Assembly: GCF_030209835.1 (NCBI RefSeq)
Contig: NZ_JARVRF010000001.1
Location: 62,001-126,000, forward strand
Origin: Arthrobacter sp. efr-133-R2A-120
GTDB taxonomy: Bacteria > Actinomycetota > Actinomycetes > Actinomycetales > Micrococcaceae
Length of the DNA: 64,000 nucleotides
Reading direction: 5' to 3'
A program made the position numbers and the translations under genes. A model generated the notes under the pieces. That model saw nothing but the letters and a program-made list of their open reading frames with translations. It was not told where the DNA came from and did not search any database. This document shows, one piece after another, positions 17,129 to 27,098 of the stretch (its first letter is position 1; the number at the start of each line of letters is the position of its first letter).

Positions 17129-17566
17129 TCAGGCCTCGGAAGTGTGCCGGTAGGTGACCATGGCGAATGTGCTGCCTACAAAGGCTCCTGTGATGCCCGC
17201 GACTGCCCAGGGATTCCCTGTCTGAACAAGGTTGGAGAGGGCAAAGGCCATTCCGCCCGAAGTGACCAGGGCCACGACACCCGTGACAGTTGCGCGCGTC
17301 TTGCGGGTCGCTTCCTCGGCCACTGCCAACCTGGCAACGATCACTGCGCCGGCAACTACAACCCCAAGGATCACCAGAGCAGGCATTTCAAAAACGAAGA
17401 GGTTGAACAGGCCCCAGAGAAGAAATACGGGATTGAAACGAGGCAAGGTGTAACTGAGATGGAGTGCTAAGGCTCCGACCGTGCCCGAAACGGCGCCCAG
17501 GCAGACAAACCTGCACCATAGCTTGCCAGTGCGCCACCATCCTGGTCGCGTACTACTTTTCGCCAT
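17129..17566 (-). CDS. Four-helix membrane protein, paralogue 2
   Basis: A 145-residue paralogue of 16265-16705 (MAKSSTRPGWWRTGK; FLLWGLFNLFVFEMP; ATRKTRATVTGVVAL; ending YRHTSEA). It has four likely membrane helices. It overlaps by 14 bases the gene that encodes an exported N-terminus upstream. Duplication with retained arrangement suggests a family of matched pairs, possibly immunity proteins. Confidence 0.55.
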   Translation of the reverse strand: MAKSSTRPGWWRTGKLWCRFVCLGAVSGTVGALALHLSYTLPRFNPVFLLWGLFNLFVFEMPALVILGVVVAGAVIVARLAVAEEATRKTRATVTGVVALVTSGGMAFALSNLVQTGNPWAVAGITGAFVGSTFAMVTYRHTSEA

Positions 17567-17885
17567 ATTTCACCGTCCGCGTGAACGTCCCGTCGGGGTG
17601 TGCCACGGTCTGCTCGGTCGGGGTGCTCAGGGAATCAACCACCACGTCGGTCCAGCTCTGGGCCGCTTGCGTCCTGGCCGCGCCTTCCGTGAGCAGGCCC
17701 GTGATTCCAGTGCCGAGGCCAGCGGGCGGTGGCCCGGCCCACGCCGCGCCAGGCGCCGTCAGAAGCCCGGCAATGACCGACAAACCACAAACAGTGCGCA
17801 ACAGCAATGAAGGACGAGACCCCACGGGACCACTTTCACGAGAAGGAAGTGCGTGGGATCCCCAAAAGATAGACCGTTCCCCCAA
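17553..17885 (-). pseudogene. Exported protein N-terminus, toxin-type remnant
   Basis: 110 residues with a signal peptide (LLLRTVCGLSVIAGLLTAPGAAWAG) followed by WTDVVVDSLSTPTEQTVAHPDGTFTRTV. That second part resembles the start of large secreted actinobacterial RHS-type proteins, which normally run for over a thousand residues. Here the frame ends inside the start of the next gene, so the protein appears cut short by a deletion. The family link is from memory of such sequences and is moderate. Confidence 0.4.
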
Positions 17886-17893
17886 AGCACGGA

Positions 17894-18160
17894 ATGCTGA
17901 GAGAAAGCTACATGCTGCCTACACAAAACCGCAATAGGCGTAGAACACTATCGCTTTATGACGAAACCAGACACACAATCCGGTCTCCCTTCACGATGAC
18001 GCCAGCGAAGATCCGTCCCGCCATGGGCCAGCCCGAGACCCATATCGCGAAACTCGCCAAAGAACTCGGCGTCTCCCGGCAGACCCTCTACCGGTATGTC
18101 TCACTCGCCGGCGAGCTCCGCCCTCAAGCCCCACGAATACTCAAACACGCCAACGTTTAG
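17894..18160 (+). pseudogene. Serine resolvase C-terminal remnant
   Basis: Only the last part is convincing: IRSPFTMTPAKIRPAMGQPE, then a helix-turn-helix IAKLAKELGVSRQTLYRYVS, as at the end of Tn3-type resolvases. The catalytic N-terminal domain with its serine is absent. It lies 220 bases before a Tn3-type end (18384), so it is probably a decayed resolvase of that element. 18161-18383 has no gene. Confidence 0.65.
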
Positions 18161-18383
18161 CCCTTGCCGCGGAAAATGGACCCCAACGTGCAGCAGAATC
18201 ACCGAAGTCCTCTTCCTTACGACACAATAAAATCCGTTTTCTGCAGCGCCCCCTTAAGCCGTCCAACTCGTCGGCTGGTCCCGAGCCACCCCTTTACCAA
18301 CACCAAAAGCCCGAATCAACAACGCCAACCCAGCGAAAAGTAGAGCGACTGGCACCTTATGACACGCTCAGGAGGACTGTGCC

Positions 18384-18421
18384 CTTAGCGCCGGATCTCG
18401 GGCGTCTGTCCCTCACCCCCC
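18384..18421 (+). repeat. Tn3-type terminal repeat, copy 2
   Basis: Same 38-base sequence as 16980-17017 with two or three changes, same orientation, downstream of a resolvase remnant. Together they suggest two successive right ends of related Tn3-family elements. Confidence 0.6.
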
Positions 18422-18482
18422 GTTCAGGCGGGAATGCTTGTGCACGTGTTGCCCACAGCCTCTCGCGCCCTGCCGCCCGCCG

Positions 18483-18547
18483 CTGTGGATAGCCGGCGCC
18501 AGGCCATCCACAGAAAAGACCCGGCGTGCCGCCACCTCCCGGGCGAG
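18483..18547. repeat. Dispersed repeat with DnaA-box-like arms, copy 1
   Basis: CTGTGGATAGCCGGCGCC, then a TCCACAGAAAAGACCCGGCG stretch, matches 33058-33123 closely. The TGTGGA and TCCACA arms face each other like two DnaA boxes or a dimer site. The surrounding region 18422-18914 has no convincing gene. Confidence 0.4.
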
Positions 18548-18914
18548 TCGCCATCCACGCCTGCCGTCTTGGTCGCCGGTGGAACCGCGCAGGGAGTGGA
18601 GACGGGACCCTGACCGGCTGCGAACCATCGCCTGGGGCTCCGGCAGGCACGGGTTATACCCAATGGGGACAGCTTTGAGCTGCGCGGAGGGCTCCACCTG
18701 ACCTCCAGTGGGCATAACCCGTTCCCAAGGCCTTCCAACATCGTGAACTTTTACGCTGTCATTGGTGCCTCGGCGGCGTTGATCCTGGACCGCCGAGGGC
18801 AAGGCCTGCACCGCCTAGTGGTCTGCCGACCGTGGCCTCTCCCGTGCTGCTCCGGACGCGCGGTAGTCCTTGAGCGCGGCAGCCAGAGCCCGGACGGCGG
18901 CCGGATTTTCTTGC

Positions 18915-20337
18915 GGACGCCCTTGCCGTGACTGACCGTGACGGGCTCTATGGGATCCCCAAGCACATCGGTGCGTGCGTTGCGGCAGGGATCGATCCGA
19001 TCCTCGGCGTCGAGCTCGCCGTCCTGGACGAGGACGGGAGCGTGGGCGGGCGGGTTGTTGTCCTTGCGCACGGGCACAATCAGGGCGCCGGCTACGCGGC
19101 CTTGTGCCGGCTGGTCTCGGCCGCCCATGCCCGCAAAACCGTGGCGGTGACCAGATCGGAGATCACCGCGCATCTCGTCACCGATGCCGGCCCTGTGGGG
19201 ACCGTGCTGCTTGGGCCGCTGTCCAACGTCGGGCTCAAGGTCGGGACCCGTGGTGACGGCATGGCTCTGATGGAACAGTGGCTGGCGGTCCTGCCCAGGG
19301 AAGCACTGCGGGTTGAGGTCGTCTCCCACCTGTCCGCGCCCGGGCTGCCTTTCAGCCACACCCACGCGACCAGGATGCTTCGTCTGGCCGGCAGGGCCCA
19401 GGTGAAGGCGGTGCTGAGCAACGCGGTCCGCTACGTTCTGCCGGACGGGGCGATCACCGCGGACATCCTTGATGCCGTCAGGGCGCTGCGCCGCCTGGAC
19501 GAGACCGGGGTCCAGCCCACGGCCCAGGCCTGGCTCAAACCCGGACCCATGATGCAGGCCCTCGCCCTGGAGATCGCCGCCGTCGGCCAGGCCGGCGCCG
19601 CAGCCGCGAAAGCCCTGCTCGCCGAGACACAAATGCTGGCGGACCGGTGCCGGATCGACCCCGTCAGCGATGCGGGCTGGGGTGTGCCGGTCATGCCCGA
19701 AGCCTCCATCATCGGCATCACCAGCGACCCCCTCAGTGTGCTGTGGGAACGGGCCCGGGCCGGGACCAACCGGCTCTACACAGGCGCTGGCACTGCTGCT
19801 TTGGAGGTGGTGGAGTCCCGGCTGCGCTTGGAGATGGACACCATCGCCGATCTGGGGTTCGCGTCCTATTTCCTGACTGTGGCGGAGGTCGCCCGGCTCA
19901 TCCGTGACATGGGCATCCGCTCCGCGGCCCGTGGCTCCGGGGCAGGGTCCCTGGTCAACTACGCCCTGGGAATCTCGTTCGTGGATCCGATCCGCCACGA
20001 CCTGCTCTTCGAACGGTTCCTCAGCACCCGGCGCCGGACCCTGCCGGACGTGGACATCGACGTCGAGTCCGCCCGACGGCACGACATTTACCACGAGATT
20101 TTCCGGCGCTTCGGCCCGGAACGGGTCACCCTCATGTCGATGCAGTCCGGGTACCGGGCCCGCGGCGCGGCAAGGGACGCCGGCATGGTCCTGGGCATGG
20201 ACCCGGACGACATTGACGGGATCGCCAAGAACCTCTGGCGCTTCTCTGCCTCCCATTTCCGCGAGGCCATGGCGGAGAAACCCGAGCTGCGGGACCTGGC
20301 CGAACGGGTGGAGGGCAGCCGGCAGCTGGACCTGCTG
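18915..20337 (+). pseudogene. dnaE2: Truncated second copy of dnaE2
   Basis: Matches 2632-4057 of the first copy almost throughout, starting at GCGGACGCCCTTGCC and breaking off after CAGCTGGACCTGCTG. The first 31 or so codons and the last third of the gene are missing. At the position of TAG in copy 1 it reads GAG. The 3' junction is fused to integrase sequence in another frame. It cannot encode a polymerase but could exchange sequence with copy 1 by recombination. Confidence 0.85.
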
Positions 20338-20965
20338 CGCCGAACTCGCCAAACTCAGCGATGCCCTGGCAGTAGAGCACCCCGAGCTGGCCAGATGCCG
20401 GTTCACCCCGCACGACTTCCGCCGCCTGTTCGCCACCGACCTCGTCAACCACGGCCTGCCGATCCACATCGGCGCTGCTCTCCTTGGGCACCTGGACGCA
20501 CAGACGACGCACGGCTACGTGACCGTCTTCCAGGAAGACGTCATCCGCCACTACCAGGCACACCTCGCCGGCCGTAGGGCGGCCCGGGCCGCCCTAGAAT
20601 ACCGGACCCCGACCACCACCGAATGGGCCGAATTCGAAGAGCACTTCGACAAACGCAAAGTCGAGCTCGGCAACTGCGGGCGCCCCTACGCCACCCCCTG
20701 TGAACACGAACACGCCTGCATCCGCTGCCCGATGCTCCAAGTCGATCCTGGCATGATCGATCGCCTCGACGAGATCAACGAAGACCTCATCAGCCGGCGT
20801 GTGCTGGCCGAAACAAAAGGATGGCTCGGTGAGCTCGAAGGCATCGACCTCACCCTGCGTTTCCTCCAGGACAAGCGCGCAGATGCACAACGGATGGCCG
20901 GTCTGGGGCCAACCAACCTCGGGATCCCAGTTGTCCTCCCCGGACCAAGTCGAACCGGCAATTGA
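20338..20965 (+). pseudogene. Tyrosine integrase C-terminal fragment
   Basis: From the dnaE2 junction the frame encodes RFTPHDFRRLFATDLV, ALLGHLDAQTTHGYV and a tail with CEHEHACIRCPM, the second half of a phage-type integrase with His-x-x-Arg, His and Tyr boxes and a zinc-like Cys/His tail as in other plasmid integrases. The N-terminal half and the first Arg box are missing, so it is inactive. It marks a deletion or insertion breakpoint at 20337/20338. Confidence 0.8.
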
Positions 20966-21058
20966 CTGGAAGAAGCTACTTACAGATAGAGCGTCGGAGC
21001 TTCGGACGGTCGGCGGGTTAGCCAGTCATCGGTTATATGGTTCCCTGACAGTCCCGGG

Positions 21059-21805
21059 CTACGTGCTAATTCGAGCTTTATCGTGAAGGCTGATCAGCTT
21101 CCATGGAAGACGGCTGGGATCGCCGGCGGAGACATCAAGTGATGCTGTGACTCGTCGTGCGTCCTCTTCCAGGAGCAGGGTGCCGGTGGCGATGCGGGCA
21201 TTGTTGGAGGCGATGACCCTGCCGTTGGGTCCCAGCAGGATGACCGCCGGTTCGCGAAGTTGAAGCGCCCGCAGAAAGACCCTCTCGAGCTTAGCGAGGG
21301 TAAGGTCGCACCCGAGGACGTGGGTACCTTGGGGGGTGGGTGCAGGCACGCATAGCGTGATGATGTTGATGTTGATGCCGCCGAGGTCGACGTACGGGCC
21401 GACAGCCACCGACTGTCCGGTGGTGGCCGGGAGTGTGAACCATTCACGGGTTGTGTAGTCGTAATAGTTCAGCGAGTCGGGGTTGAGGTCGTGGGTGACG
21501 AAGCGGGGGCCGCCTTTGGGCTGGCCCCTCCACCATTCCAGCCAATGCGGAGTCTCGGGGATGCTGCCGGTGGCGTAGGCGATCCCGGCGCCGTTGATGA
21601 GGTCCGAGTTCAGTTTAATGAAGTCAGCCAGCTCCTCTTTGAGGAACAGGAATTCACTGCGTCCGGGTGCCCCGGGCGCAGCATTGGCGACCGCTGTGAC
21701 AGCGTCTGCAATCTTTTCCAGATCCGTGAACAGGCCGTTGATGCTGGAGGAGAGGATGGTGGCGGTCCGCTCCAGGGCTTCCATCGGGGGCTCCATGTCA
21801 GGCAC
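21059..21805 (-). CDS. Cache-domain-like sensor partner of GntR regulator
   Basis: A 248-residue soluble protein. A long N-terminal helix (MEALERTATILSSSINGLFT) is followed by a PDC/cache-like ligand domain (NSDLINGAGIAYATG, WLEWWRGQP, YYDYTTREWFTLP, GPYVDLGGININIITLCVP) and GPNGRVIASNNARI. No membrane helix is seen, so it senses inside the cell. Its start overlaps the end of the GntR gene, so the two are coupled. It probably feeds a substrate signal into control of the operon that starts at 23055. Confidence 0.6.
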   Translation of the reverse strand: MPDMEPPMEALERTATILSSSINGLFTDLEKIADAVTAVANAAPGAPGRSEFLFLKEELADFIKLNSDLINGAGIAYATGSIPETPHWLEWWRGQPKGGPRFVTHDLNPDSLNYYDYTTREWFTLPATTGQSVAVGPYVDLGGININIITLCVPAPTPQGTHVLGCDLTLAKLERVFLRALQLREPAVILLGPNGRVIASNNARIATGTLLLEEDARRVTASLDVSAGDPSRLPWKLISLHDKARIST

Positions 21806-22574
21806 CTTCTTCGGTTCGCATCATCAGCCCGAGGTGCTGCTCTATCAGATATTCCATCTCGCTTCGGCTGTGGTGCTCAGCCGCGCGGGCTGCAGCGTCG
21901 GCGTCCCTGTCTCTGATCGCATCGACGATTGCCATGTGCTGGTTTACTAGTGAGTTCTGACTCCCGGAGTGAACCGGGAGACCCCACCAGAGTGTCATCA
22001 GTTCAGCTTCGAGTTGAAGGGCGGCCGAGGTCAGCCTGCTTGACTGCGCGGCTATGCTGACGGCCACGTGGAACCGGCTGTCCATTCGTCGCCGGGCGCG
22101 TTCATCGACGGTGTCCCGGTGGCGCTTTGCCAGGTTTTCCAGATCCTCAACGTTTTGCGGGCCGGCGCGGCCGGCGGCAAGCCGGGCAGACATTGACGCG
22201 ATGGCGGCACCCAGATCGCCCAAGTCCCTGAGGGCCTCAGTGCTCGTTTCCTTGAGCTTATGCTGCAGCTGCGTGTCGGTGAGTTCGATCTGGCGGCGGA
22301 TGACGCTGCCGCCGCTGCGGCCACGGCTGGTTTCGATCAGGCCCTTGGTGCGGAGGGCGGCAAGCGACTGACGAAGGGTAATTGGGGAGATACCAAGCTC
22401 TGCTGCAAGGACGGACTCTGTCGGGAGCCTGTCGCCTTCGGTCAGAATCCCCATCAGGATCGCGGTTTCAATCTGGTAGGACACCTGGTCTGCGCGGCCG
22501 AGTCCTTCGGGTTCGCTCCCGCGCAGCAGCAAGAGCAGGTCAAGGGCGCGACTGGAGATCGCCATGCTCTGCAT
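21798..22574 (-). CDS. GntR-family (FadR/FCD) regulator
   Basis: 258 residues. The N-terminal winged helix-turn-helix is clear (ILTEGDRLPTESVLAAELGI, SPITLRQSLAALRTKGLIET), followed by an all-helical FCD-type effector domain with metal-site histidines (FHVAVSIAAQSS, HHSRSEMEYLIEQH). A GAGG motif precedes ATG 22574; ATG 22565 is possible. It is divergent from the hydroxyproline operon and is its likely regulator. Confidence 0.8.
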   Translation of the reverse strand: MQSMAISSRALDLLLLLRGSEPEGLGRADQVSYQIETAILMGILTEGDRLPTESVLAAELGISPITLRQSLAALRTKGLIETSRGRSGGSVIRRQIELTDTQLQHKLKETSTEALRDLGDLGAAIASMSARLAAGRAGPQNVEDLENLAKRHRDTVDERARRRMDSRFHVAVSIAAQSSRLTSAALQLEAELMTLWWGLPVHSGSQNSLVNQHMAIVDAIRDRDADAAARAAEHHSRSEMEYLIEQHLGLMMRTEEGA

Positions 22575-23054
22575 TTCCTCGGCACCCCTCCTGCTACTGG
22601 TGAGGGAATCGGACTACGGACCGGTTCCCTATTACCTTGAATCTTTACACATTCATGAACCGTTGGTAACTAGGGGCTGTTGCAAGCGAGTTGAACGGGG
22701 TGAAGCCGGGGGCGCGGCGGATGTCCGTACTCTGCTTGACGTGCCTGCGCCCTGGGATCCCGCTGCCCTGACCGCAGACCATAGTGGCCCCCGCCCTCGC
22801 CCGGCTGGAACCGACTATCCGGACCGGGCCCCCTCGCTGCGCCGGATGGGGAAGTATCGACGTGCAGCTCCCTCTAAAACATATAAACCTAAACTATTGC
22901 TTGATGTGTATTGCTGTGATCTACTTCATATAACGCAGGAGCGGGACGCGTTGGATGCGTTGGCCGCCAGCCGCAGTAAACGGATTTGGCTATGCAGTAC
23001 CGCTTCGCCACCTCTGGCGGATAGATATCAACGACACTCACATCAGGAGAGACC
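22575..23054. promoter_or_regulatory. Divergent control region, GntR gene/hydroxyproline operon
   Basis: 480 bases with no gene. AT-rich stretches around 22630-22660 and 22877-22935 are the likely promoter areas. CAGGAGAGA just before 23055 is the ribosome-binding site for the binding protein. The GntR operator is expected here but I could not pick a single convincing palindrome. Confidence 0.45.
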
Positions 23055-23996
23055 ATGAACCTTCGCCCGTTCTCCCGCATGACGCGGGGCACCCTCACGG
23101 CTACCATCGTCATCACCACCTTGCTCGGGGCGTCCGCATGTGGTTCTTCCACGCAGGCCCAGCCTGCCGGAGGTACGTCCAGCACGGATGCCACGCCCAG
23201 CGCGGACTCCACGCTGGTCCAGATGCTGCCGGCAGCGATCCGTGACAAGGGGACCTTGACAGTCGCCGCAGCGGTCTACGCACCAGCAGTCATGCAACCC
23301 ACAGGAGGCGGCGACGTGACGGGCTGGGACATCGAGCTCACGCGTAAGGCAGCGGCCCTGCTCGGCCTGAAAGTTGACTTCAAGATCATCCCGTTCGACG
23401 GCGTTATCCCCGGACTGCAGGCGGCCCGCTATGACGCAGCGACCGGGGAGATCAACGTGACCCCGGACCGGACCAAGGTAGTCACCTTCGTCACCAACCA
23501 CGTCTCAAAGGATGCATTCATCGTCAAGGCGGACTCGGCCAAGGCCAGCTTCGACAAGCCCGGCGACGTCTGCGGGCTTAAGATCGGGGCGGCCCTGGGA
23601 TCCTCCGAAGCAGCCACCGCCCAGTCCATGGCCGACGAGTGCAAGTCTTCGGGCGGGGCTTCGACAACCGTCGAAACTTTCCAGACGCAGGCTCAGGTCA
23701 ACCTCGCACTTAGTCAGTCCCGGGTCGATGCCGCCCTGGCCAGCGGCAGCCAGGCCGCCTACACGGTCGATCAGACCAAGGGTCAGTTCAAACTGGCCAA
23801 GCTCGGCTTCGGTCCGGAGATCAAGACGGGTCTTGCTCTGGCCAACAACGCCAATACCGCCCAGCTCGCCAAGGCCTTCCAGGCCGCTACGGACAAGCTC
23901 ATCAAGGACGGCGACCTGGCCAAGGTCCTGGGTCAGCTCAACGGCGGTCTTGGTGCCGTGGACAAGTCCGAGATCATCCCGGCCCCGAGCAGCTGA
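23055..23996 (+). CDS. ABC transporter substrate-binding lipoprotein
   Basis: A 313-residue member of the amino-acid-binding family (SBP_bac_3). It has a signal peptide with lipobox GASACG, then GTLTVAAAVYAPAVM, GWDIELTRKAAALLGLKVDF and NVTPDRTKVVTFV, typical of this fold. It is exported and lipid-anchored, and delivers substrate to the permease encoded next. Context points to hydroxyproline or a related imino acid. Confidence 0.85.
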   Translation: MNLRPFSRMTRGTLTATIVITTLLGASACGSSTQAQPAGGTSSTDATPSADSTLVQMLPAAIRDKGTLTVAAAVYAPAVMQPTGGGDVTGWDIELTRKAAALLGLKVDFKIIPFDGVIPGLQAARYDAATGEINVTPDRTKVVTFVTNHVSKDAFIVKADSAKASFDKPGDVCGLKIGAALGSSEAATAQSMADECKSSGGASTTVETFQTQAQVNLALSQSRVDAALASGSQAAYTVDQTKGQFKLAKLGFGPEIKTGLALANNANTAQLAKAFQAATDKLIKDGDLAKVLGQLNGGLGAVDKSEIIPAPSS

Positions 23997-24038
23997 CCCT
24001 CAGATGGTGTCATTCAGAATTGAAAGGCAGTAATTGCT

Positions 24039-25055
24039 ATGGAAAGCGCCAAAGCAAAGACGCACCCGCAACACACGCCGTCCAACGCGCTCAGCGCCAC
24101 GTCTGCATTGACCGCCGATCAGCAGACCCTGGCGAGGGAAACCGTCCCGCTGCGTCACCACGGCCGGACGGTCGCCGCTGTCTTCCTGCTGTTGGTGGTT
24201 GCGAACCTGGTCCACTCGATGGTGACCAACCAGAACTTCCAGTGGCCGACCGTGTGGCACTACCTGTTCTTCCCGGACATCATGGCTGGGCTGGGGCGGA
24301 CGCTGATCCTGACCGTCGTGAGCATGACGATGGCGATCGTGCTGGGGATCCTGCTGGCAGCGTGCCGGCTGTCGGGGAACAAAGTCCTTCAGGCTGTAGC
24401 CGGCGCGTACTTGTGGTTTTTCCGCGGAACGCCGCTGCTGATCCAGCTCATCTTCCTGTACAACCTTTCGGCGCTCTACCCGCGGCTGGGCATTGGCGTG
24501 CCCTTCGGGGGGCCGGAGTTGATCGGGGGCTCCACCAATTCGGTGCTTTCATTGTGGACAGTTGCCCTGGTAGGCCTGGCCTTGCACGAATCTGCCTACA
24601 TGGCCGAGATTGTCCGGGGAGGGTTGCTCTCGGTGCCCAAGCACCAGACCGAGGCGGCCGCGGCCCTGGGCATGAACAACCTGATGGCCTTCCGACGCAT
24701 CATCCTGCCCCAGGCGCTGCGGGTGATCGTGCCCCCGACGGGCAACCAGGTCATCGGCATGCTCAAGTACAGCTCGCTCGTCAGCGTGATCGCCTTGCCT
24801 GACTTGCTGTACTCCGCCCAGATGATCTACACCCAGACCTTTGAGACCATCCCGCTTCTCATCGTCGTCTCGTTCTGGTACCTGCTGTGCACCAGCATCC
24901 TGACCGTCTTCCAGCAGCGCATCGAGCGCTACTACGGCCGCGGGGTTGCAGGACATCAAAGCACCACTCCCGCGCGTGGACGGATCCTCGGCCTGGGGGT
25001 ACCGCGCAAGCGCGTCCGCACGACATTGTCATCAACCACTGCCGAGGAGGGCTAA
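24039..25055 (+). CDS. Amino-acid ABC transporter permease
   Basis: A 338-residue HisM/GlnP-type permease. It starts with a soluble segment of about 45 residues, then membrane helices ([37 protein letters not shown] and others). [17 protein letters not shown] and the EAA loop ([20 protein letters not shown]) contact the ATPase. The C-terminal cytoplasmic tail is longer than usual. It ends 2 bases before the ATPase gene starts. Confidence 0.85.
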   Translation: MESAKAKTHPQHTPSNALSATSALTADQQTLARETVPLRHHGRTVAAVFLLLVVANLVHSMVTNQNFQWPTVWHYLFFPDIMAGLGRTLILTVVSMTMAIVLGILLAACRLSGNKVLQAVAGAYLWFFRGTPLLIQLIFLYNLSALYPRLGIGVPFGGPELIGGSTNSVLSLWTVALVGLALHESAYMAEIVRGGLLSVPKHQTEAAAALGMNNLMAFRRIILPQALRVIVPPTGNQVIGMLKYSSLVSVIALPDLLYSAQMIYTQTFETIPLLIVVSFWYLLCTSILTVFQQRIERYYGRGVAGHQSTTPARGRILGLGVPRKRVRTTLSSTTAEEG

Positions 25056-25057
25056 CC

Positions 25058-25882
25058 ATGGCCACCATCGCCCACACGGAACACCTGAGGGATCAGTCCG
25101 ATCCCATTGTGAAGATTGTCGAACTGCGCAAGAGCTTCGGTGACTTGGAGGTTCTCAAGTCTGTCAACCTGGATGTCTACCCTGGTCAGGTTGTCGTCAT
25201 CCTCGGTCGATCCGGCTCAGGCAAGTCGACCATGCTGCGGTGCATCAACCACCTCGAAAAGCCTTCCGGCGGGGCGGTCCTGGTCAACGGTGAGGTCGTG
25301 GGATACCGCCTCAAGGGCGAGAAGCTTCACGAGCTGCGGCCGAACGAAATCGCCCGCCAACGCGCGGCCACAGGCATGGTGTTCCAATCCTTCAACCTGT
25401 TTCCGCACCTCACCGTCCTGGAGAACCTGCTCGAGGCCCCGTGCCGGGTACTGCGTCGGTCCCCCAATGAAGTGCGCGATGAGGCGATGAAACTGCTCAC
25501 CAGCGTAGGCCTGGCCGAGAAGGCCAACGTCTATCCCAGCACTCTCTCGGGAGGCCAGCAGCAGCGGGTCGCCATTGCACGGGCCCTGGTCATGAAGCCG
25601 TCGGTGATGCTCTTCGACGAACCCACTTCAGCGCTCGACCCCGAGCTCGTCGGCGAGGTTCTTGAAGTCATGAAGGAGCTGGCGCGAAGCGGCATGACCA
25701 TGATCGTGGTGACCCATGAGATCGGGTTCGCCCGCGGAGTCGCGGACGAGGTTGTCTTCATGGCCGAGGGACGCGTCGCAGAGCAAGGTCCCCCCTCGCA
25801 GGTGATCGACAACCCCCAGGCCGAGGCCACCAAGACCTTCCTTCGCAGCCTCAACGAACGCCGCGACACCCCTGTCCAATGA
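25058..25882 (+). CDS. Amino-acid ABC transporter ATP-binding protein
   Basis: 274 residues from ATG 25058, which sits close after the permease stop with AGGAGGG upstream. Walker [10 protein letters not shown], signature [15 protein letters not shown], Walker [15 protein letters not shown] and the switch histidine (VVTHE) are all present. It powers uptake with the two preceding genes. Confidence 0.9.
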   Translation: MATIAHTEHLRDQSDPIVKIVELRKSFGDLEVLKSVNLDVYPGQVVVILGRSGSGKSTMLRCINHLEKPSGGAVLVNGEVVGYRLKGEKLHELRPNEIARQRAATGMVFQSFNLFPHLTVLENLLEAPCRVLRRSPNEVRDEAMKLLTSVGLAEKANVYPSTLSGGQQQRVAIARALVMKPSVMLFDEPTSALDPELVGEVLEVMKELARSGMTMIVVTHEIGFARGVADEVVFMAEGRVAEQGPPSQVIDNPQAEATKTFLRSLNERRDTPVQ

Positions 25883-25929
25883 CAGCCCGCCCCTGACAAG
25901 GGATTTACTTTCACACCTGGAGCATTTGA

Positions 25930-26979
25930 ATGCGCTTTAGCAAAGTTTTCAACATCGTCGGCTGCCATGTAGGAGGCGAAGTCTGCAACGTGGTTGTGGG
26001 TGGGGTCGGCGACGTTCCCGGGAACAGCATGTTTGAAAAACGCCTTTACCTCGAGAGGGAACGCGACGACATCAGGCAGCTTCTGCTGAAGGAGCCCCGC
26101 GGGTCCGTGATCCGCTCAGTCAACGTGGTCCTGCCCTCGACCGACCCCGCTGCAGTCATGGGCTACGTCATCATGGAGGCCGAGGAATACCCGGTCATGT
26201 CCGGCGGCAACACGATCGCCGTCGCCACGGTTTTATTGGAGACGGGCATGGTGCCGATGCAGGAACCTGTCACCGAGCTCACTCTGGAATCCCCTGCAGG
26301 CCTCATCCGGTTGCGTTGCGAGTGCCGGGACGGGAAAGTACTCAGCGTCCGTTTCACGAATCAGCCTGCCTTCGTTTACGAGTTGGATGCCAAGGTCGAA
26401 GTCACCGGTCTAGGCACCGTCACCTTGGACGTGGCGTGGGGCGGCATGGCCTACGCCATCATCGATGCCGCAAGCCTTGGATTCGATCTGGTGCCTGATG
26501 AGGCAAGGGACCTGTGCCTGATGGGCCAGCGCATCAAGGCGGCAGCCGCGGAGCAACTGGTGACGGTCCACCCCGAGAATCCGAAGTTCGCCGGGATCAC
26601 CAACACCGAATTCACCAAACCGCTGGAGCACCAAGGCGATGTCATCTATTCCCAGAACGCCGTCGTCGTCTCCCCCGGGAGGATTGACCGGTGCGCATGC
26701 GGAACAGGCACATCCGCCCGGCTCGCCGTCATGCACGCCCGTGGACTGATCGTCCCCGGACAAAAGTTCGTTCATGAGTCGCTGATCGGCAGCCGATTCG
26801 AGAGCACCATCGAGTCGCTGACTACGGTCGGCGGCTACGACGCAGTCGTGCCCAGCGTCGCCGGGCAAGCGTGGATCACCGACATGTCCCAGGTCGGCCT
26901 CGACCCGACCGATCCCTTCCCGCTGGGATACGTGCTCTCCGACAGCTGGATGCGAAGCAGCAGCACCGTCACCGCGTAA
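25930..26979 (+). CDS. Proline racemase-family enzyme (hydroxyproline epimerase/dehydratase type)
   Basis: A 349-residue protein. Members epimerise trans-4-hydroxy-L-proline or dehydrate trans-3-hydroxy-L-proline. The second catalytic Cys is in ACGTGTSARLAVMHARG. The first site reads MSGGN, with Ser where racemases and epimerases have Cys, so this is a Ser-Cys type whose reaction cannot be fixed by motif alone. It follows the transporter, and an oxidase, a deaminase and a dehydrogenase come next, which supports epimerisation to cis-4-hydroxy-D-proline. Confidence 0.75.
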   Translation: MRFSKVFNIVGCHVGGEVCNVVVGGVGDVPGNSMFEKRLYLERERDDIRQLLLKEPRGSVIRSVNVVLPSTDPAAVMGYVIMEAEEYPVMSGGNTIAVATVLLETGMVPMQEPVTELTLESPAGLIRLRCECRDGKVLSVRFTNQPAFVYELDAKVEVTGLGTVTLDVAWGGMAYAIIDAASLGFDLVPDEARDLCLMGQRIKAAAAEQLVTVHPENPKFAGITNTEFTKPLEHQGDVIYSQNAVVVSPGRIDRCACGTGTSARLAVMHARGLIVPGQKFVHESLIGSRFESTIESLTTVGGYDAVVPSVAGQAWITDMSQVGLDPTDPFPLGYVLSDSWMRSSSTVTA

Positions 26980-27098
26980 TCCCACTTCCCCCAAGTTAGC
27001 TCCCGCTCCCGACAACCGATGCCTGCACTCCCTCTAGCGCCTACCCCGTGCACTAGGCAGCCCGGCACCACAGATCCTCGAAAAGGAAAGTTCAAACC

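Noticed and set aside
18751..20469. A 572-codon minus-strand frame
   Set aside because: Antisense of the second dnaE2 copy, with the same low-complexity composition.
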